Shown here piece after piece: positions 13,201-27,700 of a DNA stretch of 64,000 bases (position 1 is its first letter; each line of letters starts with the position of its first letter). The position numbers and the translations under genes are program-made. The notes beneath the pieces were generated by a model, which saw nothing but the letters and a program-made list of their open reading frames with translations, did not search any database and had not been told where the DNA came from. The DNA lies in contig OZ010574.1 in the NCBI GenBank assembly GCA_963932145.1, forward strand, positions 63,080,878 through 63,144,877, written 5' to 3'. The DNA is from Acanthosepion lycidas. Lineage: Eukaryota; Mollusca; Cephalopoda; Sepiida; Sepiidae.

Positions 13201-15450
13201 ATATCCTGTCTTGTTCTCATTCTGTTGTTCATGTCTTGTGATATCCTGTCTTGTTCTCATTCTGTTGTTCATGTCTTGTGATATCCAGTCTTCTTCTCAT
13301 TCTTTTGTTCATGTCTTGTGATATCCGGTCTTGTTCTCATTCTGTTGTTCATGTCTTGTGATATCCTGTCTTGTTCTCATTCTGTTGTTCATGTCTTGTG
13401 ATATCCTGTCTTGTTCTCATTCTGTTGTTCATGTCTTGTGATATCCTGTCTTGTTCTCATTCTGTTGTTCATGTCTTGTGATCTCCGGTCTTGTTCTCAT
13501 TCTTTTGTTCATGTCTTGTGATATCCAGTCTTGTTCTCATTCTTTTGTTCATGTCTTGTGATATCCTGTCTTGTTCTCATTCTGTTGTTCATGTCTTGTG
13601 ATATCCTGTCTTGTTCTTATTCTGTTGTTCATGTCTTGTTATATCCTGTCTTGTTCTTATTCTGTTGTTCATGTCTTGTGATCTCCGGTCTTGTTCTCAT
13701 TCTTTTGTTCATGTCTTGTGATATCCTGTCTTGTTCTCATTCTGTTGTTCATGTCTTGTGATCTTCGGTCTTGTTCTCATTCTGTTGTTCATGTCTTGTG
13801 ATATCCTGTCTTGTTCTCATTCTGTTGTTCATGTCTTGTGATATCCTGTCTTGTTCTCATTCTGTTGTTCATGTCTTGTGATATCCAGTGTTCTTCTCAT
13901 TCTTTTGTTCATGTCTTGTGATCTTCGGTCTTGTTCTCATTCTGTTGTTCATGTCTTGTGATATCCGGTCTTGTTCTCATTCTGTTGTTCATGTCTTGTG
14001 ATATCCAGTCTTCTTCTCATTCTTTTGTTCATGTCTTGTGATATCCGGTCTTGTTCTCATTCTGTTGTTCATGTCTTGTGATATCCTGTCTTGTTCTCAT
14101 TCTGTTGTTCATGTCTTGTGATCTCCGGTCTTGTTCTCATTCTGTTGTTCATGTCTTGTGATATCCAGTCTTCTTCTCATTCTTTTGTTCATGTCTTGTG
14201 ATATCCGGTCTTGTTCTCATTCTGTTGTTCATGTCTTGTGATATCCTGTCTTGTTCTCATTCTGTTGTTCATGTCTTGTGATATCCTGTCTTGTTCTCAT
14301 TCTGTTGTTCATGTCTTGTGATATCCTGTCTTGTTCTCATTCTGTTGTTCATGTCTTGTGATCTCCGGTCTTGTTCTCATTCTTTTGTTCATGTCTTGTG
14401 ATATCCAGTCTTGTTCTCATTCTTTTGTTCATGTCTTGTGATATCCTGTCTTGTTCTCATTCTGTTGTTCATGTCTTGTGATATCCTGTCTTGTTCTTAT
14501 TCTGTTGTTCATGTCTTGTGATATCCGGTCTTGTTCTCATTCTTTTGTTCATGTCTTGTGATATCCGGTCTTGTTCTCATTCTGTTGTTCATGTCTTGTG
14601 ATATCCGGTCTTGTTCTCATTCTTTTGTTCATGTCTTGTGATATCCAGTCTTGTTCTCATTCTTTTGTTCATGTCTTGTGATATCCTGTCTTGTTCTCAT
14701 TCTGTTGTTCATGTCTTGTGATATCCTGTCTTGTTCTCATTCTTTTGTTCATGTCTTGTGATATCCTGTCTTGTTCTCATTCTGTTGTTCATGTCTTGTG
14801 ATCTCCGGTCTTGTTCTCATTCTTTTGTTCATGTCTTGTGATATCCAGTCTTGTTCTCATTCTTTTGTTCATGTCTTGTGATATCCGGTCTTGTTCTCAT
14901 TCTTTTGTTCATGTCTTGTGATATCCTGTCTTGTTCTCATTCTGTTGTTCATGTCTTGTGATATCCTGTCTTGTTCTCATTCTTTTGTTCATGTCTTGTG
15001 ATATCCTGTCTTGTTCTCATTCTGTTGTTCATGTCTTGTGATATCCAGTCTTGTTCTCATTCTGTTGTTCATGTCTTGTGATATCCTGTCTTGTTCTCAT
15101 TCTTTTGTTCATGTCTTGTGATATCCAGTCTTGTTCTCCTTCTGTTGTTCATGTCTTGTGATATCCTGTCTTGTTCTCATTCTGTTGTTCATGTCTTGTG
15201 ATATCCAGTCTTGTTCTCATTCTGTTGTTCATGTCTTGTGATATCCTGTCTTGTTCTCATTCTGTTGTTCATGTCTTGTGATATCCATCCTTGTTCCGAT
15301 TCTGTTGTTCATGTCTTGTGATATCCTGTCTTGTTCTCATTCTTTTGTTCATGTCTTGTGATATCCTGTCTTGTTCTCATTCTGTTGTTCATGTCTTGTG
15401 ATATCCGGTCTTGTTCTCATTCTTTTGTTCATGTCTTGTGATATCCTGTT

Positions 15451-18400
15451 TGTTCTCATTCTGTTGTTCATGTCTTGTGATATCCTGTCTTGTTCTCATT
15501 CTTTTGTTCATGTCTTGTGATATCCAGTCTTGTTCTCATTCTTTTGTTCATGTCTTGTGATATCCTGTCTTGTTCTCATTCTGTTGTTCATGTCTTGTGA
15601 TATCCAGTCTTGTTCTCATTCTTTTGTTCATGTCTTGTGATATCCGGTCTTGTTCTCATTCTTTTGTTCATGTCTTGTGATATCCAGTCTTCTTCTCATT
15701 CTTTTGTTCATGTCTTGTGATATCCTGTCTTGTTCTCATTCTGTTGTTCATGTCTTGTGATCTTCGGTCTTGTTCTCATTCTGTTGTTCATGTCTTGTGA
15801 TATCCTGTCTTGTTCTCATTCTGTTGTTCATGTCTTGTGATATCCAGTCTTCTTCTCATTCTTTTGTTCAATTCTTGTGATATCCGGTCTTGTTCTCATT
15901 CTGTTGTTCATGTCTTGTGATATCCGGTCTTGTTCTCATTCTGTTGTTCATGTCTTGTGATATCCAGTCTTCTTCTCATTCTTTTGTTCATGTCTTGTGA
16001 TATCCGGTCTTGTTCTCATTCTGTTGTTCATGTCTTGTGATATCCTGTCTTGTTCTCATTCTGTTGTTCATGTCTTGTGATATCCTGTCTTGTTCTCATT
16101 CTGTTGTTCATGTCTTGTGATATCCAGTCTTCTTCTCATTCTTTTGTTCATGTCTTGTGATATCCGGTCTTGTTCTCATTCTGTTGTTCATGTCTTGTGA
16201 TATCCTGTCTTGTTCTCATTCTGTTGTTCATGTCTTGTGATATCCTGTCTTGTTCTCATTCTGTTGTTCATGTCTTGTGATATCCTGTCTTGTTCTCATT
16301 CTGTTGTTCATGTCTTGTGATCTCCGGTCTTGTTCTCATTCTTTTGTTCATGTCTTGTGATATCCAGTCTTGTTCTCATTCTTTTGTTCATGTCTTGTGA
16401 TATCCTGTCTTGTTCTCATTCTGTTGTTCATGTCTTGTGATATCCTGTCTTGTTCTTATTCTGTTGTTCATGTCTTGTGATATCCTGTCTTGTTCTTATT
16501 CTGTTGTTCATGTCTTGTGATCTCCGGTCTTGTTCTCATTCTTTTGTTCATGTCTTGTGATATCCGGTCTTGTTCTCATTCTGTTGTTCATGTCTTGTGA
16601 TCTTCGGTCTTGTTCTCATTCTGTTGTTCATGTCTTGTGATATCCTGTCTTGTTCTCATTCTCTTGTTCATGTCTTGTGATATCCTGTCTTGTTCTCATT
16701 CTGTTGTTCATGTCTTGTGATATCCTGTCTTGTTCTCATTCTGTTGTTCATGTCTTGTGATATCCTGTCCTGTTCTCATTCTGTTGTTCATGTCTTGTGA
16801 TAACCAGTCTTCTTCTCATTCTTTTGTTCATGTCTTGTGATATCCGGTCTTGTTCTCATTCTGTTGTTCATGTCTTGTGATATCCTGTCTTGTTCTCATT
16901 CTGTTGTTCATGTCTTGTGATATCCTGTCTTGTTCTCATTCTGTTGTTCATGTCTTGTGATATCCAGTCTTCTTCTCATTCTTTTGTTCATGTCTTGTGA
17001 TATCCGGTCTTGTTCTCATTCTGTTGTTCATGTCTTGTGATATCCTGTCTTGTTCTCATTCTGTTGTTCATGTCTTGTGATATCCTGTCTTGTTCTCATT
17101 CTGTTGTTCATGTCTTGTGATATCCTGTCTTGTTCTCATTCTGTTGTTCATGTCTTGTGATCTCCGGTCTTGTTCTCATTCTTTTGTTCATGTCTTGTGA
17201 TATCCAGTCTTGTTCTCATTCTTTTGTTCATGTCTTGTGATATCCTGTCTTGTTCTCATTCTGTTGTTCATGTCTTGTGATATCCTGTCTTGTTCTTATT
17301 CTGTTGTTCATGTCTTGTGATATCCTGTCTTGTTCTTATTCTGTTGTTCATGTCTTGTGATCTCCGGTCTTGTTCTCATTCTTTTGTTCATGTCTTGTGA
17401 TATCCTGTCTTGTTCTCATTCTGTTGTTCATGTCTTGTGATCTTCGGTCTTGTTCTCATTCTGTTGTTCATGTCTTGTGATATCCTGTCTTGTTCTCATT
17501 CTGTTGTTCATGTCTTGTGATATCCTGTCTTGTTCTCATTCTGTTGTTCATGTCTTGTGATATCCAGTGTTCTTCTCATTCTTTTGTTCATGTCTTGTGA
17601 TCTTCGGTCTTGTTCTCATTCTGTTGTTCATGTCTTGTGATATCCGGTCTTGTTCTCATTCTGTTGTTCATGTCTTGTGATATCCAGTCTTCTTCTCATT
17701 CTTTTGTTCATGTCTTGTGATATCCGGTCTTGTTCTCATTCTGTTGTTCATGTCTTGTGATATCCTGTCTTGTTCTCATTCTGTTGTTCATGTCTTGTGA
17801 TCTCCGGTCTTGTTCTCATTCTGTTGTTCATGTCTTGTGATATCCAGTCTTCTTCTCATTCTTTTGTTCATGTCTTGTGATATCCGGTCTTGTTCTCATT
17901 CTGTTGTTCATGTCTTGTGATATCCTGTCTTGTTCTCATTCTGTTGTTCATGTCTTGTGATATCCTGTCTTGTTCTCATTCTGTTGTTCATGTCTTGTGA
18001 TATCCTGTCTTGTTCTCATTCTGTTGTTCATGTCTTGTGATCTCCGGTCTTGTTCTCATTCTTTTGTTCATGTCTTGTGATATCCAGTCTTGTTCTCATT
18101 CTTTTGTTCATGTCTTGTGATATCCTGTCTTGTTCTCATTCTGTTGTTCATGTCTTGTGATATCCTGTCTTGTTCTTATTCTGTTGTTCATGTCTTGTGA
18201 TATCCGGTCTTGTTCTCATTCTTTTGTTCATGTCTTGTGATATCCTGTCTTGTTCTCATTCTGTTGTTCATGTCTTGTGATATCCGGTCTTGTTCTCATT
18301 CTTTTGTTCATGTCTTGTGATATCCAGTCTTGTTCTCATTCTTTTGTTCATGTCTTGTGATATCCTGTCTTGTTCTCATTCTGTTGTTCATGTCTTGTGA

Positions 18401-18799
18401 TATCCTGTCTTCTTCTCATTCTTTTGTTCATGTCTTGTGATATCCTGTCTTGTTCTCATTCTGTTGTTCATGTCTTGTGATCTTCGGTCTTGTTCTCATT
18501 CTGTTGTTCATGTCTTGTGATATCCGGTCTTGTTCTCATTCTGTTGTTCATGTCTTGTGATATCCAGTCTTCTTCTCATTCTTTTGTTCATGTCTTGTGA
18601 TATCCGGTCTTGTTCTCATTCTGTTGTTCATGTCTTGTGATATCCTGTCTTGTTCTCATTCTGTTGTTCATGTCTTGTGATATCCTGTCTTGTTCTCATT
18701 CTGTTGTTCATGTCTTGTGATATCCTGTCTTGTTCTCATTCTGTTGTTCATGTCTTGTGATATCCAGTCTTGTTCTCATTCTGTTGTTCATGTCTTGTG
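15451..18799 (+). repeat. Satellite segment between the two large copies
   Basis: Ordinary 40-bp units, all shifted one base in register relative to 1-15,449 by the single-base deletion just upstream. The variant order partly repeats that of about 12,600-14,600. The first 400 bp match about 33,770-34,150 in order, both following the same deletion. Rare changes include caattctt near 15,868 and taacc at 16,801. No non-satellite DNA is present. Confidence 0.7.
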
Positions 18800-21700
18800 A
18801 TATCCTGTCTTGTTCTCATTCTGTTGTTCATGTCTTGTGATATCCTGTCTTGTTCTTATTCTGTTGTTCATGTCTTGTGATATCCGGTCTTGTTCTCATT
18901 CTTTTGTTCATGTCTTGTGATATCCTGTCTTGTTCTCATTCTGTTGTTCATGTCTTGTGATATCCGGTCTTGTTCTCATTCTTTTGTTCATGTCTTGTGA
19001 TATCCAGTCTTGTTCTCATTCTTTTGTTCATGTCTTGTGATATCCTGTCTTGTTCTCATTCTGTTGTTCATGTCTTGTGATATCCTGTCTTGTTCTCATT
19101 CTTTTGTTCATGTCTTGTGATATCCTGTCTTGTTCTCATTCTGTTGTTCATGTCTTGTGATCTCCGGTCTTGTTCTCATTCTTTTGTTCATGTCTTGTGA
19201 TATCCAGTCTTGTTCTCATTCTTTTGTTCATGTCTTGTGATATCCGGTCTTGTTCTCATTCTTTTGTTCATGTCTTGTGATATCCTGTCTTGTTCTCATT
19301 CTGTTGTTCATGTCTTGTGATATCCTGTCTTGTTCTCATTCTGTTGTTCATGTCTTGTGATATCCTGTCTTGTTCTCATTCTTTTGTTCATGTCTTGTGA
19401 TATCCTGTCTTGTTCTCATTCTGTTGTTCATGTCTTGTGATATCCAGTCTTGTTCTCATTCTGTTGTTCATGTCTTGTGATATCCTGTCTTGTTCTCATT
19501 CTTTTGTTCATGTCTTGTGATATCCAGTCTTGTTCTCCTTCTGTTGTTCATGTCTTGTGATATCCTGTCTTGTTCTCATTCTGTTGTTCATGTCTTGTGA
19601 TATCCAGTCTTGTTCTCATTCTGTTGTTCATGTCTTGTGATATCCTGTCTTGTTCTCATTCTGTTGTTCATGTCTTGTGATATCCATCCTTGTTCCGATT
19701 CTGTTGTTCATGTCTTGTGATATCCTGTCTTGTTCTCATTCTTTTGTTCATGTCTTGTGATATCCTGTCTTGTTCTCATTCTGTTGTTCATGTCTTGTGA
19801 TATCCGGTCTTGTTCTCATTCTTTTGTTCATGTCTTGTGATATCCTGTCTTGTTCTCATTCTGTTGTTCATGTCTTGTGATATCCTGTCTTGCTCTCATT
19901 CTTTTGTTCATGTCTTGTGATATCCAGTCTTGTTCTCATTCTTTTGTTCATGTCTTGTGATATCCTGTCTTGTTCTCATTCTGTTGTTCATGTCTTGTGA
20001 TATCCAGTCTTGTTCTCATTCTTTTGTTCATGTCTTGTGATATCCGGTCTTGTTCTCATTCTTTTGTTCATGTCTTGTGATATCCAGTCTTCTTCTCATT
20101 CTTTTGTTCATGTCTTGTGATATCCTGTCTTGTTCTCATTCTGTTGTTCATGTCTTGTGATCTTCGGTCTTGTTCTCATTCTGTTGTTCATGTCTTGTGA
20201 TATCCTGTCTTGTTCTCATTCTGTTGTTCATGTCTTGTGATATCCTGTCTTGTTCTCATTCTGTTGTTCATGTCTTGTGATATCCAGTCTTCTTCTCATT
20301 CTTTTGTTCATGTCTTGTGATATCCGGTCTTGTTCTCATTCTGTTGTTCATGTCTTGTGATATCCAGTCTTGTTCTCATTCTGTTGTTCATGTCTTGTGA
20401 TATCCTGTCTTGTTCTCATTCTGTTGTTCATGTCTTGTGATATCCTGTCTTGTTCTCATTCTTTTGTTCATGTCTTGTGATATCCTGTCTTGTTCTCATT
20501 CTGTTGTTCATGTCTTGTGATCTCCGGTCTTGTTCTCATTCTTTTGTTCATGTCTTGTGATATCCAGTCTTGTTCTCATTCTTTTGTTCATGTCTTGTGA
20601 TATCCGGTCTTGTTCTCATTCTTTTGTTCATGTCTTGTGATATCCTGTCTTGTTCTCATTCTGTTGTTCATGTCTTGTGATATCCTGTCTTGTTCTCATT
20701 CTGTTGTTCATGTCTTGTGATATCCTGTCTTGTTCTCATTCTTTTGTTCATGTCTTGTGATATCCTGTCTTGTTCTCATTCTGTTGTTCATGTCTTGTGA
20801 TATCCAGTCTTGTTCTCATTCTGTTGTTCATGTCTTGTGATATCCTGTCTTGTTCTCATTCTTTTGTTCATGTCTTGTGATATCCAGTCTTGTTCTCCTT
20901 CTGTTGTTCATGTCTTGTGATATCCTGTCTTGTTCTCATTCTGTTGTTCATGTCTTGTGATATCCAGTCTTGTTCTCATTCTGTTGTTCATGTCTTGTGA
21001 TATCCTGTCTTGTTCTCATTCTGTTGTTCATGTCTTGTGATATCCATCCTTGTTCCGATTCTGTTGTTCATGTCTTGTGATATCCTGTCTTGTTCTCATT
21101 CTTTTGTTCATGTCTTGTGATATCCTGTCTTGTTCTCATTCTGTTGTTCATGTCTTGTGATATCCGGTCTTGTTCTCATTCTTTTGTTCATGTCTTGTGA
21201 TATCCTGTCTTGTTCTCATTCTGTTGTTCATGTCTTGTGATATCCTGTCTTGCTCTCATTCTTTTGTTCATGTCTTGTGATATCCAGTCTTGTTCTCATT
21301 CTTTTGTTCATGTCTTGTGATATCCTGTCTTGTTCTCATTCTGTTGTTCATGTCTTGTGATATCCAGTCTTGTTCTCATTCTTTTGTTCATGTCTTGTGA
21401 TATCCGGTCTTGTTCTCATTCTTTTGTTCATGTCTTGTGATATCCAGTCTTCTTCTCATTCTTTTGTTCATGTCTTGTGATATCCTGTCTTGTTCTCATT
21501 CTGTTGTTCATGTCTTGTGATCTTCGGTCTTGTTCTCATTCTGTTGTTCATGTCTTGTGATATCCTGTCTTGTTCTCATTCTGTTGTTCATGTCTTGTGA
21601 TATCCTGTCTTGTTCTCATTCTGTTGTTCATGTCTTGTGATATCCAGTCTCCTTCTCATTCTTTTGTTCATGTCTTGTGATATCCGGTCTTGTTCTCATT

Positions 21701-24700
21701 CTGTTGTTCATGTCTTGTGATATCCTGTCTTGTTCTCATTCTGTTGTTCATGTCTTGTGATATCCTGTCTTGTTCTTATTCTGTTGTTCATGTCTTGTGA
21801 TATCCGGTCTTGTTCTCATTCTTTTGTTCATGTCTTGTGATATCCTGTCTTGTTCTCATTCTGTTGTTCATGTCTTGTGATATCCTGTCTTGTTCTCATT
21901 CTGTTGTTCATGTCTTGTGATATCCAGTCTTCTTCTCATTCTTTTGTTCATGTCTTGTGATATCCAGTCTTGTTCTCCTTCTGTTGTTCATGTCTTGTGA
22001 TATCCTGTCTTGTTCTCATTCTGTTGTTCATGTCTTGTGATATCCTGTCTTGTTCTCATTCTGTTGTTCATGTCTTGTGATATCCATCCTTGTTCCGATT
22101 CTGTTGTTCATGTCTTGTGATATCCTGTCTTGTTCTCATTCTTTTGTTCATGTCTTGTGATATCCTGTCTTGTTCTCATTCTGTTGTTCATGTCTTGTGA
22201 TATCCATCCTTGTTCCGATTCTGTTGTTCATGTCTTGTGATATCCTGTCTTGTTCTCATTCTTTTGTTCATGTCTTGTGATATCCTGTCTTGTTCTCATT
22301 CTGTTGTTCATGTCTTGTGATATCCGGTCTTGTTTTCATTCTTTTGTTCATGTCTTGTGATATCCTGTCTTGTTCTCATTCTGTTGTTCATGTCTTGTGA
22401 TATCCTGTCTTGTTCTCATTCTTTTGTTCATGTCTTGTGATATCCAGTCTTGTTCTCATTCTTTTGTTCATGTCTTGTGATATCCTGTCTTGTTCTCATT
22501 CTGTTGTTCATGTCTTGTGATATCCAGTCTTGTTCTCATTCTTTTGTTCATGTCTTGTGATATCCGGTCTTGTTCTCATTCTTTTGTTCATGTCTTGTGA
22601 TATCCAGTCTTCTTCTCATTCTTTTGTTCATGTCTTGTGATATCCTGTCTTGTTCTCATTCTGTTGTTCATGTCTTGTGATCTTCGGTCTTGTTCTCATT
22701 CTGTTGTTCATGTCTTGTGATATCCTGTCTTGTTCTCATTCTGTTGTTCATGTCTTGTGATATCCTGTCTTGTTCTCATTCTGTTGTTCATGTCTTGTGA
22801 TATCCAGTCTTCTTCTCATTCTTTTGTTCATGTCTTGTGATCTTCGGTCTTGTTCTCATTCTGTTGTTCATGTCTTGTGATATCCGGTCTTGTTCTCATT
22901 CTGTTGTTCATGTCTTGTGATATCCAGTCTTCTTCTCATTCTTTTGTTCATGTCTTGTGATATCCGGTCTTGTTCTCATTCTGTTGTTCATGTCTTGTGA
23001 TATCCTGTCTTGTTCTCATTCTGTTGTTCATGTCTTGTGATATCCTGTCTTGTTCTCATTCTGTTGTTCATGTCTTGTGATATCCAGTCTTCTTCTCATT
23101 CTTTTGTTCATGTCTTGTGATATCCGGTCTTGTTCTCATTCTGTTGTTCATGTCTTGTGATATCCTGTCTTGTTCTCATTCTGTTGTTCATGTCTTGTGA
23201 TATCCTGTCTTGTTCTCATTCTGTTGTTCATGTCTTGTGATATCCTGTCTTGTTCTCATTCTGTTGTTCATGTCTTGTGATCTCCGGTCTTGTTCTCATT
23301 CTTTTGTTCATGTCTTGTGATATCCAGTCTTGTTCTCATTCTTTTGTTCATGTCTTGTGATATCCTGTCTTGTTCTCATTCTGTTGTTCATGTCTTGTGA
23401 TATCCTGTCTTGTTCTTATTCTGTTGTTCATGTCTTGTGATATCCTGTCTTGTTCTTATTCTGTTGTTCATGTCTTGTGATCTCCGGTCTTGTTCTCATT
23501 CTTTTGTTCATGTCTTGTGATATCCGGTCTTGTTCTCATTCTGTTGTTCATGTCTTGTGATCTTCGGTCTTGTTCTCATTCTGTTGTTCATGTCTTGTGA
23601 TATCCTGTCTTGTTCTCATTCTCTTGTTCATGTCTTGTGATATCCTGTCTTGTTCTCATTCTTTTGTTCATGTCTTGTGATATCCGGTCTTGTTCTCATT
23701 CTGTTGTTCATGTCTTGTGATATCCAGTCTTGTTCTCATTCTGTTGTTCATGTCTTGTGATATCCTGTCTTGTTCTCATTCTGTTGTTCATGTCTTGTGA
23801 TATCCTGTCTTGTTCTCATTCTTTTGTTCATGTCTTGTGATATCCTGTCTTGTTCTCATTCTGTTGTTCATGTCTTGTGATCTCCGGTCTTGTTCTCATT
23901 CTTTTGTTCATGTCTTGTGATATCCAGTCTTGTTCTCATTCTTTTGTTCATGTCTTGTGATATCCGGTCTTGTTCTCATTCTTTTGTTCATGTCTTGTGA
24001 TATCCTGTCTTGTTCTCATTCTGTTGTTCATGTCTTGTGATATCCTGTCTTGTTCTCATTCTGTTGTTCATGTCTTGTGATATCCTGTCTTGTTCTCATT
24101 CTTTTGTTCATGTCTTGTGATATCCTGTCTTGTTCTCATTCTGTTGTTCATGTCTTGTGATATCCAGTCTTGTTCTCATTCTGTTGTTCATGTCTTGTGA
24201 TATCCTGTCTTGTTCTCATTCTTTTGTTCATGTCTTGTGATATCCAGTCTTGTTCTCCTTCTGTTGTTCATGTCTTGTGATATCCTGTCTTGTTCTCATT
24301 CTGTTGTTCATGTCTTGTGATATCCAGTCTTGTTCTCATTCTGTTGTTCATGTCTTGTGATATCCTGTCTTGTTCTCATTCTGTTGTTCATGTCTTGTGA
24401 TATCCATCCTTGTTCCGATTCTGTTGTTCATGTCTTGTGATATCCTGTCTTGTTCTCATTCTTTTGTTCATGTCTTGTGATATCCTGTCTTGTTCTCATT
24501 CTGTTGTTCATGTCTTGTGATATCCGGTCTTGTTCTCATTCTTTTGTTCATGTCTTGTGATATCCTGTCTTGTTCTCATTCTGTTGTTCATGTCTTGTGA
24601 TATCCTGTCTTGCTCTCATTCTTTTGTTCATGTCTTGTGATATCCAGTCTTGTTCTCATTCTTTTGTTCATGTCTTGTGATATCCTGTCTTGTTCTCATT

Positions 24701-27700
24701 CTGTTGTTCATGTCTTGTGATATCCAGTCTTGTTCTCATTCTTTTGTTCATGTCTTGTGATATCCGGTCTTGTTCTCATTCTTTTGTTCATGTCTTGTGA
24801 TATCCAGTCTTCTTCTCATTCTTTTGTTCATGTCTTGTGATATCCTGTCTTGTTCTCATTCTGTTGTTCATGTCTTGTGATCTTCGGTCTTGTTCTCATT
24901 CTGTTGTTCATGACTTGTGATATCCAGTCTTCTTCTCATTCTTTTGTTCATGTCTTGTGATATCCAGTCTTGTTCTCCTTCTGTTGTTCATGTCTTGTGA
25001 TATCCTGTCTTGTTCTCATTCTTTTGTTCATGTCTTGTGATATCCTGTCTTGTTCTCATTCTGTTGTTCATGTCTTGTGATATCCATCCTTGTTCCGATT
25101 CTGTTGTTCATGTCTTGTGATATCCTGTCTTGTTCTCATTCTTTTGTTCATGTCTTGTGATATCCTGTCTTGTTCTCATTCTGTTGTTCATGTCTTGTGA
25201 TATCCGGTCTTGTTCTCATTCTTTTGTTCATGTCTTGTGATATCCTGTCTTGTTCTCATTCTGTTGTTCATGTCTTGTGATATCCTGTCTTGTTCTCATT
25301 CTTTTGTTCATGTCTTGTGATATCCAGTCTTGTTCTCATTCTTTTGTTCATGTCTTGTGATATCCTGTCTTGTTCTCATTCTGTTGTTCATGTCTTGTGA
25401 TATCCAGTCTTGTTCTCATTCTTTTGTTCATGTCTTGTGATATCCGGTCTTGTTCTCATTCTTTTGTTCATGTCTTGTGATATCCAGTCTTCTTCTCATT
25501 CTTTTGTTCATGTCTTGTGATATCCTGTCTTGTTCTCATTCTGTTGTTCATGTCTTGTGATCTTCGGTCTTGTTCTCATTCTGTTGTTCATGTCTTGTGA
25601 TATCCTGTCTTGTTCTCATTCTGTTGTTCATGTCTTGTGATATCCTGTCTTGTTCTCATTCTGTTGTTCATGTCTTGTGATATCCAGTCTTCTTCTCATT
25701 CTTTTGTTCATGTCTTGTGATCTTCGGTCTTGTTCTCATTCTGTTGTTCATGTCTTGTGATATCCGGTCTTGTTCTCATTCTGTTGTTCATGTCTTGTGA
25801 TATCCAGTCTTCTTCTCATTCTTTTGTTCATGTCTTGTGATATCCGGTCTTGTTCTCATTCTGTTGTTCATGTCTTGTGATATCCTGTCTTGTTCTCATT
25901 CTGTTGTTCATGTCTTGTGATATCCTGTCTTGTTCTCATTCTGTTGTTCATGTCTTGTGATATCCAGTCTTCTTCTCATTCTTTTGTTCATGTCTTGTGA
26001 TATCCGGTCTTGTTCTCATTCTGTTGTTCATGTCTTGTGATATCCTGTCTTGTTCTCATTCTGTTGTTCATGTCTTGTGATATCCTGTCTTGTTCTCATT
26101 CTGTTGTTCATGTCTTGTGATATCCTGTCTTGTTCTCATTCTGTTGTTCATGTCTTGTGATCTCCGGTCTTGTTCTCATTCTTTTGTTCATGTCTTGTGA
26201 TATCCAGTCTTGTTCTCATTCTTTTGTTCATGTCTTGTGATATCCTGTCTTGTTCTCATTCTGTTGTTCATGTCTTGTGATATCCTGTCTTGTTCTTATT
26301 CTGTTGTTCATGTCTTGTGATATCCTGTCTTGTTCTTATTCTGTTGTTCATGTCTTGTGATCTCCGGTCTTGTTCTCATTCTTTTGTTCATGTCTTGTGA
26401 TATCCGGTCTTGTTCTCATTCTGTTGTTCATGTCTTGTGATCTTCGGTCTTGTTCTCATTCTGTTGTTCATGTCTTGTGATATCCTGTCTTGTTCTCATT
26501 CTCTTGTTCATGTCTTGTGATATCCTGTCTTGTTCTCATTCTGTTGTTCATGTCTTGTGATATCCTGTCTTGTTCTCATTCTGTTGTTCATGTCTTGTGA
26601 TATCCTGTCCTGTTCTCATTCTGTTGTTCATGTCTTGTGATATCCAGTCTTCTTCTCATTCTTTTGTTCATGTCTTGTGATATCCGGTCTTGTTCTCATT
26701 CTGTTGTTCATGTCTTGTGATATCCTGTCTTGTTCTCATTCTGTTGTTCATGTCTTGTGATATCCTGTCTTGTTCTCATTCTGTTGTTCATGTCTTGTGA
26801 TATCCAGTCTTCTTCTCATTCTTTTGTTCATGTCTTGTGATATCCTGTCTTGTTCTCATTCTGTTGTTCATGTCTTGTGATCTTCGGTCTTGTTCTCATT
26901 CTGTTGTTCATGTCTTGTGATATCCAGTCTTCTTCTCATTCTTTTGTTCATGTCTTGTGATATCCAGTCTTGTTCTCCTTCTGTTGTTCATGTCTTGTGA
27001 TATCCTGTCTTGTTCTCATTCTTTTGTTCATGTCTTGTGATATCCTGTCTTGTTCTCATTCTGTTGTTCATGTCTTGTGATATCCATCCTTGTTCCGATT
27101 CTGTTGTTCATGTCTTGTGATATCCTGTCTTGTTCTCATTCTTTTGTTCATGTCTTGTGATATCCTGTATTGTTCTCATTCTGTTGTTCATGTCTTGTGA
27201 TATCCGGTCTTGTTCTCATTCTTTTGTTCATGTCTTGTGATATCCTGTCTTGTTCTCATTCTGTTGTTCATGTCTTGTGATATCCTGTCTTGTTCTCATT
27301 CTTTTGTTCATGTCTTGTGATATCCAGTCTTGTTCTCATTCTTTTGTTCATGTCTTGTGATATCCTGTCTTGTTCTCATTCTGTTGTTCATGTCTTGTGA
27401 TATCCAGTCTTGTTCTCATTCTTTTGTTCATGTCTTGTGATATCCGGTCTTGTTCTCATTCTTTTGTTCATGTCTTGTGATATCCAGTCTTCTTCTCATT
27501 CTTTTGTTCATGTCTTGTGATATCCTGTCTTGTTCTCATTCTGTTGTTCATGTCTTGTGATCTTCGGTCTTGTTCTCATTCTGTTGTTCATGTCTTGTGA
27601 TATCCTGTCTTGTTCTCATTCTGTTGTTCATGTCTTGTGATATCCTGTCTTGTTCTCATTCTGTTGTTCATGTCTTGTGATATCCAGTCTTCTTCTCATT

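Larger units (their letters stand above)
641..15450 (+). repeat. Large higher-order duplication, first copy
   Basis: This segment matches about 18,800-30,970 by variant order and shared rare markers. The offset is about 18,160 bp up to 4,080, then about 15,000 bp from 7,081, because this copy holds an extra 3.2 kb. It becomes about 15,520 bp after 11,241, where the other copy has 13 extra units (about 26,280-26,799). Shared rare changes include ttgttttcat (7,331 and about 22,330) and a single-base deletion in the cctgtc motif (about 15,449 and 30,968). Private changes are few, for example tcttttg at about 9,477. Confidence 0.75.
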